Source of the DNA: Mansonella perstans
Lineage: Eukaryota > Nematoda > Chromadorea > Rhabditida > Onchocercidae
Direction: 5' to 3'
Assembly: GCA_037074765.1 (NCBI GenBank)
Contig: JBAMDO010000130.1
Coordinates: 1 to 64,000, forward strand
Length of the DNA: 64,000 nt
The notes beneath the pieces were generated by a model. The model was given only the letters and a program-made list of their open reading frames with translations. It ran no database searches and had not been told where the DNA came from. Made by a program: the position numbers and the translations under genes. Positions 52,051 to 63,779 of the stretch are shown in pieces; position 1 is the stretch's first letter; each line of letters begins with the position of its first letter.

Positions 52051-54720
52051 TGGAAATTTTAGCATGTTAATTAGTTAAAGTGGTATGGTATGAAAAGAAA
52101 GTGTTAAAATATAATGATATTGTATGAAATTTAATTTCAATCCTTCCAAATTGTTCCTTTAATTGGAATTTAATTTTGCTGAACATTTCATTGAAACATA
52201 GAAGTAATTTTAATGAAGAAATAAAAAAATAATTTGGTGAAAATTTTTGCAAATATTATTACTCTTTACTACATTATTGCTAAGATTAATAATGGTGCAA
52301 ATTTCATCAACCAATTAATGCATTAAATATGTTTAATCGTTTTAAAATTTAATTAAAATTAAACGGTTGAAAAATTGATTTATTTATTTAAAATTGTTTT
52401 AAACAATATACCAGTGATTATTCTTTTTGTTCTTATCCTGATTACATTAATCGTAATAATTAATACTTCCAATGCCTATCTATTACTAAATTCATTTACT
52501 TGGTCTGAAAAAACCGACATAATAGTAATTGAATTTCTTATTCAATACTAAATTCAAATACTTAATTGATTTGAGAAAAATCAATATAATAATGATTGGA
52601 ATATTAAAAATTGAAAGAATTAGCAGAGAGAACAAGTGTTCTCTAATTTGGAAATATATTCCTAGAAAGAGGAAAATGGATTAGGTAGAATTTGTTTGTG
52701 AAGGAAAGAAATTGAATAGTATACATCGTTTCTGAAGGAGGAAAAGAAATAGTAGGCCTTTGAGGAATAGATAGTTGGCCTTATTTCTTAAAGTGGGCAA
52801 TAGGGCTGCGTATTTTTTGAAAGAGAGAAATAGATAGTAAGTCTTATTTCTTAATAAGAAAAATGGATAGTAGGCTTTATTTCTGGAAGAGAAAAAAGAA
52901 TGATAGCCTCAATGCATGATGTAGTGGAAGAGAAAATAAATGACAAATATAATGGGAATATATAATGAACTGTTCTGAATGCTACTCAGTAATTTCCATT
53001 TATTGTTTTGAAATATATCTTAAGGTGATACAAAGTGACAAAGTTGATATTTCTTCAATTATTATAGGATAATTTTTATTACTTGAACTATCACTTGTTT
53101 CAATGACATATATTCTGTTATCATTATCAGAATTGATCTTTTATCATAACTTAAACTGCATTATGCTTCAGTACGTTTATTTCCTGAAATTATCTTCCTA
53201 ATTACTTTCTTATTATCACCATCATTGTTATCAATTAATGATTTTGTCTCTTTAGTTAGATACAAAAGATTGAAAAAACGGATAGTGAGAATTTTTTTTT
53301 TTCAAATTTCTGCTCATTTTAATATTTATTAGCAAATATATTAGTAGATATGATTTCTTTTCGATAATTAAATTGCAAGTTAAAAGTAAGTAAAATTAGA
53401 AGTGATTAAAGACTGAAGTGATAATTTTTTTTGACCAATAAAGATTGAAGTGATCAATTTAAGTTATTTTTGAAATAGTTTTAAAATTTCATTTCATTAA
53501 ATTTTTGTTTATTCAAATAGGCAAATTTAACTATCTATTTTAGAATGAATAAATAACAATCTCAGACAGATAGATAGATGGATGTTTGCAAAATTACTTC
53601 CGAAATCTTTTAAGAATATCATTTCAATTTAAGAAAAACAGAAAACGAAAGGGCTTTAAACGTGGATGTGGAGTTTAATTAAATTTTTATCCTTTTTTGG
53701 CCTAATACTTGGAAATTTGTTCAGTTACACTAGCAATAATAATATCATACTTAATAATATCGACCATTCATTTATATATGCAGTGCATTAGTGATCAAAA
53801 TTTCATAAAAATTAAAACAGGCTTTTCTACGACGTCGAAAATATTTCTCAGCGAATTTTTTGAACAAACGAAAGTCCTTGAATATGTAATACGGTAGTCC
53901 TTGAATATAGAATACGGTAATGAGATAATAATATGATTTAGCGCATTGCGGGAATTTTTTAGTTTTTGGACTTTAAAAAAAATAATCTAACTTTTTTCCC
54001 TAATATGTATTAATTAAATTCATCAATTTTTTAATGCGTAAATAAACTCTTAAGTTTAAGAATTTTTTTCTTCAAATATCATTTACCAAAAAAAAACATT
54101 GAAGATATTGCCATTGAATGAAGTGAATTTCCATGATGATTCGATTCAGTTTTAGTTCTTTAAGTATTTAAATTTAAGTTTTAATTTAATATGCAATCTT
54201 TTTTGATGTAAAAATAAAAAACTAATTGATTCAATTCAAATAATGATTTAATATTTAATATTTGGATAATTTGACAATTTGAATTTTTGTTTTTTTCTAT
54301 TTCAGTAAAATAAACAAAAATGACAAACGACACTGTTATGCCAAATTTATGTTTTTCAATTATAACAGAAAAAGCATTACTCGAAATCAAATTGATTTTA
54401 TAATGATTTTACTTTTACTGATTTTACTGATATATAGTGATTTTACTGAGATTATCGAAATTTTCAAAGAGCAAAATGTATTTGACTTATCAGCTCATTA
54501 GTAATTTTATATTTTGTCATAAAACGTCAAGTAAAAGAGTAAAATGTAAAAGTGATCGTGACGTGTAATTAGTTTAATAATGAATGCTACAAATTATAAT
54601 CAAAAACTAATCCTCTATATAAATAAATTTTACAGTAATGACTATTCATGCAGTGAATAAAGATTATGTGTGGACAGGATTAAGTAATTTCTACGGAAGT
54701 CAAATTACAAATGTACTTAC

Positions 54721-54779
54721 TAACTAGAACAGATAATGCTAGTTATAGATAATATAGTTATCCCACCAACCAATGCCAT
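54721..54779 (-). CDS. Possible first exon with hydrophobic N terminus (partial)
   Basis: An ATG at 54777-54779 on the minus strand opens MALVGGITILSITSIICSS and ends at a strong donor (TA followed by GTAAGT). The hydrophobic stretch resembles a signal anchor. It begins only 168 bases downstream of the MPP10 stop codon, a spacing like that of a downstream operon gene in nematodes. However, there is no AG between the MPP10 polyadenylation signal region and this ATG close enough to be an obvious trans-splice site, and no following exon is proven. Confidence 0.2.
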
Positions 54780-54896
54780 CGGATTATTCCATGATCATCA
54801 TGATGATAATGTGTGTTTTTTAATAAATCATTATTAATTAATGAAAACAAACACAATTTGTGACTACAGACAGAATACATGATTGAGCTAATTCAA

Positions 54897-54902
54897 TTTA
54901 TT
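54897..54902 (-). terminator. Polyadenylation signal AATAAA of the MPP10 gene
   Basis: TTTATT on the plus strand reads AATAAA on the minus strand, 45 bases past the MPP10 stop codon. That is a usual distance for a short nematode 3' untranslated region. Confidence 0.6.
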
Positions 54903-54946
54903 GATTTTATAACTGGGAAATTTAACAACATGCAAGAGATTCTCTA

Positions 54947-57900
54947 TCACAGTTTGTAATTTGTACTTAATTTTTTCCTTGCTGCACCCGTTTCTGAGGT
55001 CTTATGTTTCTGACCTTTCACCTGAAAAGAATACATTAATTGAGATATTAAAAAGCATCATTGAAATCATCCCGAATGCCTTGTTAATGAAAATATCAAT
55101 AATGGTATTGCAATGATCAAAGAACTAAATCTGGTTTTGGAAAACTTTTCTTTTTTTAAAATAATGCAAAATATTCTCAAAATCACTCTTACCTCCTCTG
55201 CAACTTTAGTTTGCAAATTTTGGAAAAACGAAGTTGATGTCAACTTCTTATTCCTTTTGTTATCGTACTGAGATGCTAATTTCGTTTTTTTAGCAGGTAT
55301 TTCATCCGTGCTCAAGATTCCTGCTTCTTTTTCTTTTAATTGTCTGATATGTTGCCATTTCTGAAATTTAGAAATATTAACAGCTAACGTAGTACTATGA
55401 ACAATTTACGGTAATAGATAATTTATTGTGAGAATTACTAGCAATCATTTACACAAAAAAATTTTAAATCAAACGTTAGTTTAACAGTTGCAACGACCAA
55501 AAACTACAGGAAAAAAATTTCCTGTAGTTTTTTATACACTCCCAAATTATTTCAGTATTATTTATCATTTTTTTCCTCGTTGTCTTACTATATAGATTTT
55601 AATTCAATAAGATCTTTTTTCATAATTCTTCATTTTTGGCAAATTGAGAAAGAGACCAAATGTCACCAATGTCGCATAACTTGAAATAGCAAAATTATAA
55701 CATAAAAGCCTGTATAATTTCTAACTCTAAACTGTTATCAATAAATTAAGTATGCAGAACAGAAGTTAACAAACTTTTTTCTTGCGAAGCGAACGAGATC
55801 TATCTGTTTTTGTTTTCTCATCGTCCCCTTTCATCGGAGCACTGATGTGTTTATATATTTCCTCCGGAGCTAAAAGGACAGCATCTGTTGATGCTAAAGG
55901 CCCTACTTCCTCTTTCTGAAGTGAAGGCATGTTATTTATAATACGCACTTCCGGATGAACCTGAAAAAAGTACGGTGACGAAATATAAAATGTAATTTCT
56001 AAATGTAATTTCGAAAAAATGTAATTTCAAAATGTAATTTCTGTAATTTCCAAAAAAATCATTGACATCATTAAACGAATTAATGAAATTAATAGAAAAG
56101 CGATGAAATTCAATTTGTTCTTCAAAATCAACGCTGAATAAAAAAGTTATTCTAAAGCGAAATTCATTATTTTTGGAACAGAAAACCTACTTCAAGTGGG
56201 ATGTAACGATAATGGCATAGAGCATTTAATTTCTGGTACAGTTCTGACACCATTTTTTTGATTTCTTCATGCTTTTCATTTGTTTTCGTCTCGTTTCCTG
56301 TCTGCAATAGAAGGGCTGGTATACTTTGAAAGTTAAAAAGATAAATTGTCAATAAAAATTCAAGTTTCAAACATTACATAAAAACCGTTCGAAAATTGAA
56401 ATAATACCCCATATTGACTTTTCTGATACTGCTCTTCATAAACTTCCGCAAGAGACTTTTTTACAATTTCCGGTTCCGCAACCGGTGTCCGATATGCTGC
56501 ATTTAGTTTCGATTCACGTTCTGTCCTGAGCACATCGTCAAATACCTTAAACCCCCATACAATTTGAGCCAAGACTTGATGAGTATAAATAAATACTAAA
56601 AAACGTTAATTAGCTAGCATGGCGAATATCAAAAACAACTAATTAACTAGCCTTTAGGTGACAAATATATATATATATATATATATACAGATCACAGCTC
56701 AGATGATATAACTCATTTTGACCCAAATCTTCATAATCAAACTAAAAAAATTATCACTTACTCTATCCTTGATTCGTTGGATTATCATCGCTTCCAGTTG
56801 AGCAGTTGTATCGATTGTAATTAATGGTGCTGAAAACACTGATTTTTCAAGTCGCAAAAATTATAAAATTGCAACTAACAACACCACTGATAAATACAGC
56901 ACTTATGAAAATAAATATTACGATCAAAAATAAAGCAAAGTTGTTCAAAAGACAGCTAATACAAACCGCTCGGTACTGACTGATCGAAATCGAAGTGTTT
57001 CTCCAACATCGTGTTTTCTTCCCTTTCCATCGCTGTCACTTCACCACGCAAATCCCAGCTCCTTGGAGTTAAATTTGCTTGTTCTATTGAAGCGATTCGT
57101 TCTTGGAGCTAAAAACAATGGAAAATTAAACTTAATATATGCGAACAAAGTATAATCTACACTTCGCCTTATCAACAGACTTTGATCTTACCTTTTTTTG
57201 TCGGCGCTGAAATTCAGTTTCATTATCCACTTCTTCGTCCACACGGCCAAGAAGGACCGGTGTTTCTAGAATTCAGAAATGGATAAAAATTAATTGATTA
57301 AAATAAGTGGACGGAATGAAAAGTAAATATGCGTTGAATGAATTAAGGAACCTTGGGCTTCGCCATCGCCATATCTGCCATCATCGTCTTTCTCGTAATC
57401 CACATTATCAGTGATCTCGTCAGCAAACGTAACTCTTTTCTCCGTATGATTCTTCAGTTCGCCAGATTGTGAAATCTATTACAATATTTCCCATAAATTT
57501 AAAATTACAGAGAAATGTCCAAACATTAATTTTACAACTTACAAATATGTTAGCAAATGTATTCACTATTAAGTATCGGAGTTAAACCTTTTTCGACTTA
57601 TTCAACTTCTTTGAATTAGATTTTGAACCGTTCTTTTCTCCAACACTATCTGTGCTCCCATAAAAATCAGTATAATGATAATCAGCTTGCGAATTTTGCA
57701 AATCATCACCATCCTGAAAAGTTCTAGAGTGTTTTAAAAAGCAATTTTTAAGAAGTAAAAATCGTTATATGCTTTGAAGGAAATTTTCGAAAAATAATGG
57801 AGACTAATGCAGTAAAAAAAAATCATTATTTGGATTTCTGGAACAAAACCATTTTTAAGCTGTTATCTAAATAATACATCATTAATGACAATTTTAAAAA

Positions 57901-60497
57901 AACAGACCTCATCAAATTGTTCCAAAAAACTTTCATCTAAATTCGCTTGATCTTTTTCTTGTTTATCCAAATATTCCTCCATCTCTGCCAGTGAGAAAAA
58001 ATGATCATCAACTTTACTCTTCCAGCGCTTTTTCGGCCCGCTGTCAGAAACTTCAGAAACGATATCTTCGCTATTCGACGAATTACTACGGTTATCATCA
58101 TCATTTTCACCAATATCATTACTATTAAGTTTCTGAAAATGCATTAATATAAAAATGTGTTATATTAAAAACAAAGTGCATTATATACAGAAGAAACAAG
58201 ACATTCTTTACAAAATCCTTCCCTAGAAAATATACATACTTTAATTTCATCTTCTGTAAGATTAAAGAGATCAGTTTCATCCTCTTCACTGCTATCCTCT
58301 TCGTTATCGGAACTTTTGCTACCAGTTTCAGTGTTGCCGTTTTGAAATACAGATGTGGTAGCTGAAGAAAGTGAATTGTTTCGTTCCACTTTAGATTTCT
58401 TATCTGCAGATATTTCAACGTCCAAGAAATGCTGAAAAAACATTTTGTTAAAATAAAATAAAATTTTAAAGTAATACAAGAAAGAAAAGTTAAAAGAAAC
58501 CTTTGTTTTTGCAAAATATCGATGAAATTTTTTGTTTCCATAGGCAATTTGCTGCCAAATCATCTCACTATCAGTTGTAATCAGTTCTTGCGATATCGTC
58601 GGCACTTCTGTGTCTAATTCGTTCACAAATGCATATGCTTTCCTAATATTATCCACAAGCAAATTCTGTTCACTACGCCTAGAATCATAAAATTTAATTT
58701 AAAAAGAAGAAAAATACAGATCTGAAGAAAACCGAGGATTTGGAACATTGGCCTCTGACCACATTAAAATTAAAAAGTAGTTACCTCAACCACAACGATG
58801 ACAGATCACCCAATTCTGGCCAAATATTCAATACAGTCTCTTTTAAATTTGTCTCCGTGATGAGTTTAGCTTCCTGTCCTAAATAATCAGTGGCACATGA
58901 TGAATCATTTGTTAGCATTTCTTCTGGATTGTTTTCAAGGAATTTCTTCAAACTCATTGCCGATGATTTCTCCGAAACGTCTGCCGAACTTTCTGAATTT
59001 TTTTCAGGAAAAACGTTTATATCGTTTTGCAAAAAATGATCCGCATTGTTTTCAAGCGTTTTTGTAAGTAATTCTTTCTGAACTTTTGCAGATGATTCCG
59101 TCAGCTTCCCCTTTGACTTCTTCATAGTTTTTCGCTGTACTTTCATTGATTTTTTTTCATCAGCAACATCTTCTGCGGAAGTATCTTCATTTGATCCCTC
59201 TGTAGAGCTTGCCTCTCCGAGTATTTCAACTTCATTATGCTCCTTTCCCTTTTCCGATAATTTTTCTTCTTTTTGTAACACTTCTTTCGTTTCCGTTTTC
59301 CTTCTCATTAGCTTTTCTTCATTATTATCTTCGTCGTTGTATTTTAGTTGCTCTTCAGTGATTTCTTCCAACTGGGGCATCAGTGAAGTCCTTTTCCGCA
59401 ACGATTTCACTGGAGTAGTTAACTTCTGGAACTGGAAGAAAAAATTAACTTAATTGCAGACTAAAAAAACTTGGAGAATTTGAATGAAATTAATTCTCAC
59501 TTTTTTTGGAGTTAATGCAATATTGACTGTTTTCTGGACATCCCCAACAATGCCTAAAACGAAAAAGTTATAGCAAGAGATGTAAAGATTTCACTGAAAA
59601 TGACAAGACATGTAAAAATTACATAGACAAAAGAAGATGAAGTAAGAATTAAGTATAATACCAGCATCGCTCGATTCCACACTAGAGCAACGTGATCGCG
59701 ATCGTGTTCGAAAAGCAACCGGAGAATTTTGAGAACTTGAATCTTTCTGTATTTGTTAAATAAATGTAACAGTGAAAATATTAGGAATGATAACCATATA
59801 TCTTAAGAGCTAATAAAATCAAATTCGCATACTACTTGATGATATATTCTAAAATATTCTATTTCTTCATAAATATGTTCATTCAGTATGCTTAGTTTAA
59901 TGAATCGAAAGTTGGATGATATTCGAAATGCTTACATGAGTAAATAAAAAAAATAAGTGAAATAGCAGAACAGATCAAAGACTAAATTATCAGATCAAAT
60001 TTACTTCACAGGAGTTGACATTACAAATGGTATAACAATAGATAAATCAATAATAAGTCATTTTAAAAAATGCATCACAATCTTTTCTTTAACAAAAAGA
60101 AAGACAGAAAAACTAACTTGCTGCAAAGTTTCGATCCTCATCTGTTCCGTCTCTGGGCTTCCAACATTTGATCTTCTCATGAGAGACTCTGAAATCAATT
60201 ATTTTGACCGATAATTTTTCTAATATTAAAATTAACTTAAACTGATCAAAACATTATATATATACCACGTTCACTGCTGTCAACTCCTAACACCTTTGCC
60301 GATGAGCATGCACTGAAGCTCTCCGGTTCCTGTGATGATAGCCTACGTGAACGCCGTTTTAATGCCATACTAACGTCCGATTTTGAATCTTGCGCGAGTG
60401 TTTGTGGACTGTTTACTTCTTGCACTCCGCTCTTGCCTTTCATGATTGTGCTATTCGTTTGACGTTTAAAGTCCTCAAAAAGAAATCCTGAAGTCAT
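54947..60497 (-). CDS. MPP10: U3 small nucleolar ribonucleoprotein protein MPP10 with long N-terminal extension
   Basis: MPP10 binds IMP3/IMP4 in the nucleolar SSU processome for 18S rRNA processing. Exons in reading order: 60266-60497, 60118-60188, 59662-59746, 59501-59553, 58785-59431, 58501-58678, 58240-58431, 57908-58132, 57588-57713, 57352-57475, 57192-57265, 56967-57108, 56762-56829, 56408-56545, 56191-56301, 55775-55960, 55193-55360, 54947-55021. All 18 are in phase, 964 residues (human about 680). Family landmarks in order: VDNIRKAYAFVNE and MIWQQIAYGNKKFHRYF; acidic linkers; KVDDHFFSLAEMEEYLD; KRVTFADE; SWDLRGEVTAMEREENTMLE; TAQLEAMIIQRIKDR; KKSLAEVYEEQY; DAVLLAPEEI; a lysine-rich C terminus with SFFQNLQTKV. 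Residues 1 to about 320 are Ser/Arg/Glu-rich (KRRSRRLSS, RTRSRSRCSS) with no MPP10 counterpart. M319 (58916-58918) would start a normal-length protein. M19 is an alternative start. The call is firm from about residue 340 onward; the extension is less certain. Confidence 0.9.
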
Positions 60498-60945
60498 CGA
60501 TTATGAAAAATATTATAGTTTGATTTGATAAATCCACGCTGGTAAAAATTCGGCCATGCCAAATTGTTTACAAGATGTTTTCTTTCTAGCATAGCCTATT
60601 CACCGATGTAAACAAAGGCATTTTATTGGGCCTATCACATAAATATTGTTAGCAATGACAATGATCAGTGATGCTTGAAAGATAAGTGATAAAATTTTTG
60701 TTTAAAATATTACTGAAATGAATAATTTGCAGACTGCTATTATCACTATCAAGAAAAAGGAATCACATCGTAATATCAATCACTGATTATAATCACAGTG
60801 ATAGCACTGAAATTAAAGTGAAAAATTGCATAGAACGAATTTAATAAATTTCCAAGCACTGTGATTCTAATCAAGAGAACAATGAAAAAAAGAGTAAATA
60901 AGTGACTATCAAAAAAGGATCAGGTAAAGGCAAAGGGCAAAGGGC

Positions 60946-61173
60946 AAAGGCAACATTAAATAGTGATATTTATAGCGGTAAAAGTAAAGGGTAAAGGTAA
61001 AGGGTAAAGGTAAAGGGTAAAGGTAAAGGGTAAAGGTAAAGGGTAAAGGTAAAGGGTAAAGGTAAAGGGTAAAGGTAAAGGGTAAAGGTAAAGGGTAAAG
61101 GTAAAGGGTAAAGGTAAAGGGTAAAGGTAAAGTGTAAAGGTAAAGGGTAAAGGCAACATTAAATGGCGATATT
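60946..61173. repeat. 13-bp minisatellite framed by a direct repeat
   Basis: Between 60977 and 61152 the unit GGGTAAAGGTAAA recurs about 13 times, nearly perfectly. The array is bracketed by AAAGGCAACATTAAATAGTG (from 60946) and AAAGGCAACATTAAATGGCG (from 61149), each followed by ATATT. The minus strand reads as a 13-residue PLPFTFTLYLY-like repeat because 13 bases times three equals 39. This is a by-product of the repeat, not a protein. It lies about 450-675 bases upstream of the MPP10 start. Confidence 0.9.
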
Positions 61174-62344
61174 AAGAATCTTTGGAAGATAATAAGAAAT
61201 AAAGAGACTCGAGAGACAAATAATAGCCTAAATAGTCGACTGGGTATGCACAAGAAATTTATCTCAATTTTCAACAATCAGTTATTGCAAATAGTTCCAT
61301 TTCAAATAGTTACCATCTTGCAATAGTTCCATTTCGCCACAACTCTCTTCTTTCTGATTAGTGTCTAACTTACTACTCTATTTACCTCATACTCCTTTTT
61401 TATTGCATTCTTTCTTCTTCACATTCTTGGAAATACTTTGTCGCATTATGCAAGCAAAACCCGTATTGGCCAAGATCAAATCGCTAAGGCTTTTAAATCC
61501 AGTCAAGCTCTTTTAGCCATTAACATTATTCTGTCCAATTGATAATGATTAGCCTATTGTTAATTGAATTCTATTGTTAATTAAATTGAATTAATTGAAT
61601 TTGATAATCAAAATTTCAAAAAAAAAGAGGAAAGTGGTAGTTAGACATGTTCTGTTTTTTAAAAAGAAGTTATCTTTTTTTAGTAGATAGCAATTTCTTC
61701 TAAATATTGAATTTTAAAATTTTTATCACAAATACTCCAATTTAAATTTTGTTGTAATTGATTGAATTGAGGAACTGCAGAGATTCACAAACAGCTTCAT
61801 TAAATAGCTATCACATCAGATCAATTATCAATGATATCATAATGTCTCGGTTTATTATCAATTGATGATAACAAATCTTGAATGATAAGTAAATTTTGAA
61901 ATTTATGAATGTAAATATAAATTTCTATATTGTGTTCTCTGAGCGAAAAAAGAAGTAATGAAGTACAAGAAGAAAATATCTAGAATTGCTAATAAATTAT
62001 TCCGGAAAATTTCTCAATATTTATCTCAGTTGTATCACAAAATCTGCTTTTACCAGGAAATTGTTTTAGCATTCAATCTTAAGAAAAAAAAACTATGAAT
62101 TGAATCATAATTATTAATAATCCGAATCGTTATACTTTTTTCTTTCTGGCGCTATTAAAATTTCAATCATAAATCATTCATATAATAAGGGATAAAAAAG
62201 TTTTTCATTACATTTTGTTACATTTTTTTTTATCTTTATTTGTTACATTTTTTTTTATCTTTATCATTCTTTTTGTACTTTTTATATTTTTTCTAATTCA
62301 ACTTTTCTAAATTTGCTTTTTAACACTGATATATATATATATAT

Positions 62345-62423
62345 ATGTTGATTATAACAGATTAACACTATATGTTGATTATAACAGATTAACACTATAT
62401 GTTGATTATAACAGATTAACACA
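62345..62423. repeat. 27-bp tandem repeat, three copies
   Basis: ATGTTGATTATAACAGATTA plus ACACTAT is repeated at 62345, 62372 and 62399 without change in the first two copies. It begins in an AT microsatellite and ends at the edge of the GC-rich island. Confidence 0.9.
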
Positions 62424-62575
62424 CATGACCTTCACCTCCAAGTACGACTGGATCCCAACTTGGGGGTCAGCGCGGACGCTATTTCCCCAAACGCAAAAAT
62501 TACGCTGTTAACTGATCCCAAGGATAGCCACACAGGTCAGCATAGAATCGAAATTTACGATGATCAAGCCTTACT
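62421..62575. other. Anonymous GC-rich island
   Basis: About 155 bases are strongly GC-rich compared with the flanks. They include GGATCCCAACTTGGGGGTCA and GCGCGGACGCTATTTCCCC. The plus strand opens MTFTSKYDWIPTWGSARTLF followed by PQTQKLRC and a stop. The minus strand opens PVWLSLGSVNSVIFAFGEIA followed by SALTPKLGSSRTWR and a stop. Short inverted segments (CCCAA/TTGGG) suggest possible structure. I do not recognise it as a known RNA. A dispersed repeat or transposon remnant is plausible. Confidence 0.4.
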
Positions 62576-62649
62576 GTAAATCCCCTATACATATATTTTT
62601 TTTTCGTAATATATCATTAATTAGCGCATTGAAAATTAGTAAAAGCAGG

Positions 62650-62734
62650 CTTTGATTTGTCACCATTTTCCAAATATTTGATGACAAATCAAAGACAGGC
62701 CAGAAAATATGAATTTTGACAGGCCAGAAAATAT
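62650..62734. repeat. Perfect 13-bp inverted repeat with adjacent direct repeat
   Basis: CTTTGATTTGTCA (62650-62662) pairs with TGACAAATCAAAG (62682-62694) across a 19-base loop. Immediately after, GACAGGCCAGAAAATAT occurs at 62694-62710 and again at 62718-62734. Confidence 0.85.
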
Positions 62735-63779
62735 TCTATTTTTCATCTTTTTTTCCACTCTTTATCTTCCACTTTTTTCTACTTTTCCTTTTCTATTTTT
62801 TTCTTTATTCTACTTTTCGACTAATATTATCCTCTTGCTAAGAGTTTTGTTAGATGTATACATTCTCAAAGTTAGGTGGAAGAAAAAAAGGAAAAAAAGT
62901 TAATTTAATTTCTTGCAAATACTTCCTCACATCTAACAATTGCCTTTTAACATCTATTTAAAAACTCAAAATCGCCTTTGTTGCTTTTTCTTACTTCTTT
63001 CATGCACGCAAATTGCAGTTTGCAATATTTAAATTATGAACTAATTTCTTACCTTAGAAAAATACTTTGAACAGTTTAATGTTAAGTTGGTACAACTCTA
63101 TGACTAATTTCAATTTCTCTTCGTTTATTTCTACTCCAATGAAATGATATTTTAGTCCATCCTTCAATCGAATTTCTTTTTAAATTTATTTTTTAAAAAT
63201 ACAATTTTTTCACATTCAATCCATTCATTTGACATTTGGCTGAATATTTTTGAGAAGAGAATAACTGAGAAAAAAAAGAACTTAAGGATTGAAAGAATAC
63301 TTATATTATCTTTTTTTCCTACTTAAATTTCAAAACTGATATTTTTTTTGTCATTTCTAATTTGAGACATCTCGATGGATGGTGAGATAGTCATACAGGA
63401 TCAAAATTTGAAATAGCTTGGATATGTGTGATACATTTGAATTTGAAATTTTTATTTTTTTTTAAGAACGCATATTCTTAAATTAAGATAATGATGAACA
63501 AATATGCTACCAGTCTTGGTCTTATGTTTCAAAAATCACAAATAGCTCAATATGATCTGAGTCATTTGACCCAAATTACCTTTTTGGTAAAGCTTAATGA
63601 GCTTAATTTGTTGCACACTTCTTACCCTTTGACCTTTTCTATTTTCAGTTTGTAGTACTTGTCAGAATGTCGCTAAATAGGAAATTAATTCATTGATTCA
63701 TTGATATTTTTCTTCATACATTTTTATCTCTGAAGAGAAAATTACTTTAACTACCCAGATACGATGATGTCAGATTAAC

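Larger units (their letters stand above)
33246..54946. other. 21.7-kb gene desert with tandem arrays and scattered open segments
   Basis: No gene could be assembled between the leucine-rich-repeat gene start and the MPP10 stop codon. The stretch has many A/T runs and several tandem arrays (37641, 40557, 45060, 46276, 50500, 50736, 51933). It contains a GC-richer interval (38690-38820) that is open in all three plus frames, and another (45725-45840) open on both strands beside a GT microsatellite. A few short splice-flanked open segments are listed separately at low confidence. A gene with long introns is possible. Confidence 0.5.

Noticed and set aside
60909..61277. A 122-codon minus-strand frame of PLPFTFTLYLY repeats
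   Set aside because: It is produced by the 13-bp minisatellite; the flanking codons are not protein-like.
62421..62575. Spliced-leader RNA, 5S rRNA or U-snRNA gene
   Set aside because: The conserved spliced-leader sequence and the hallmark motifs of 5S, U1, U2, U4, U5 and U6 RNAs are absent.
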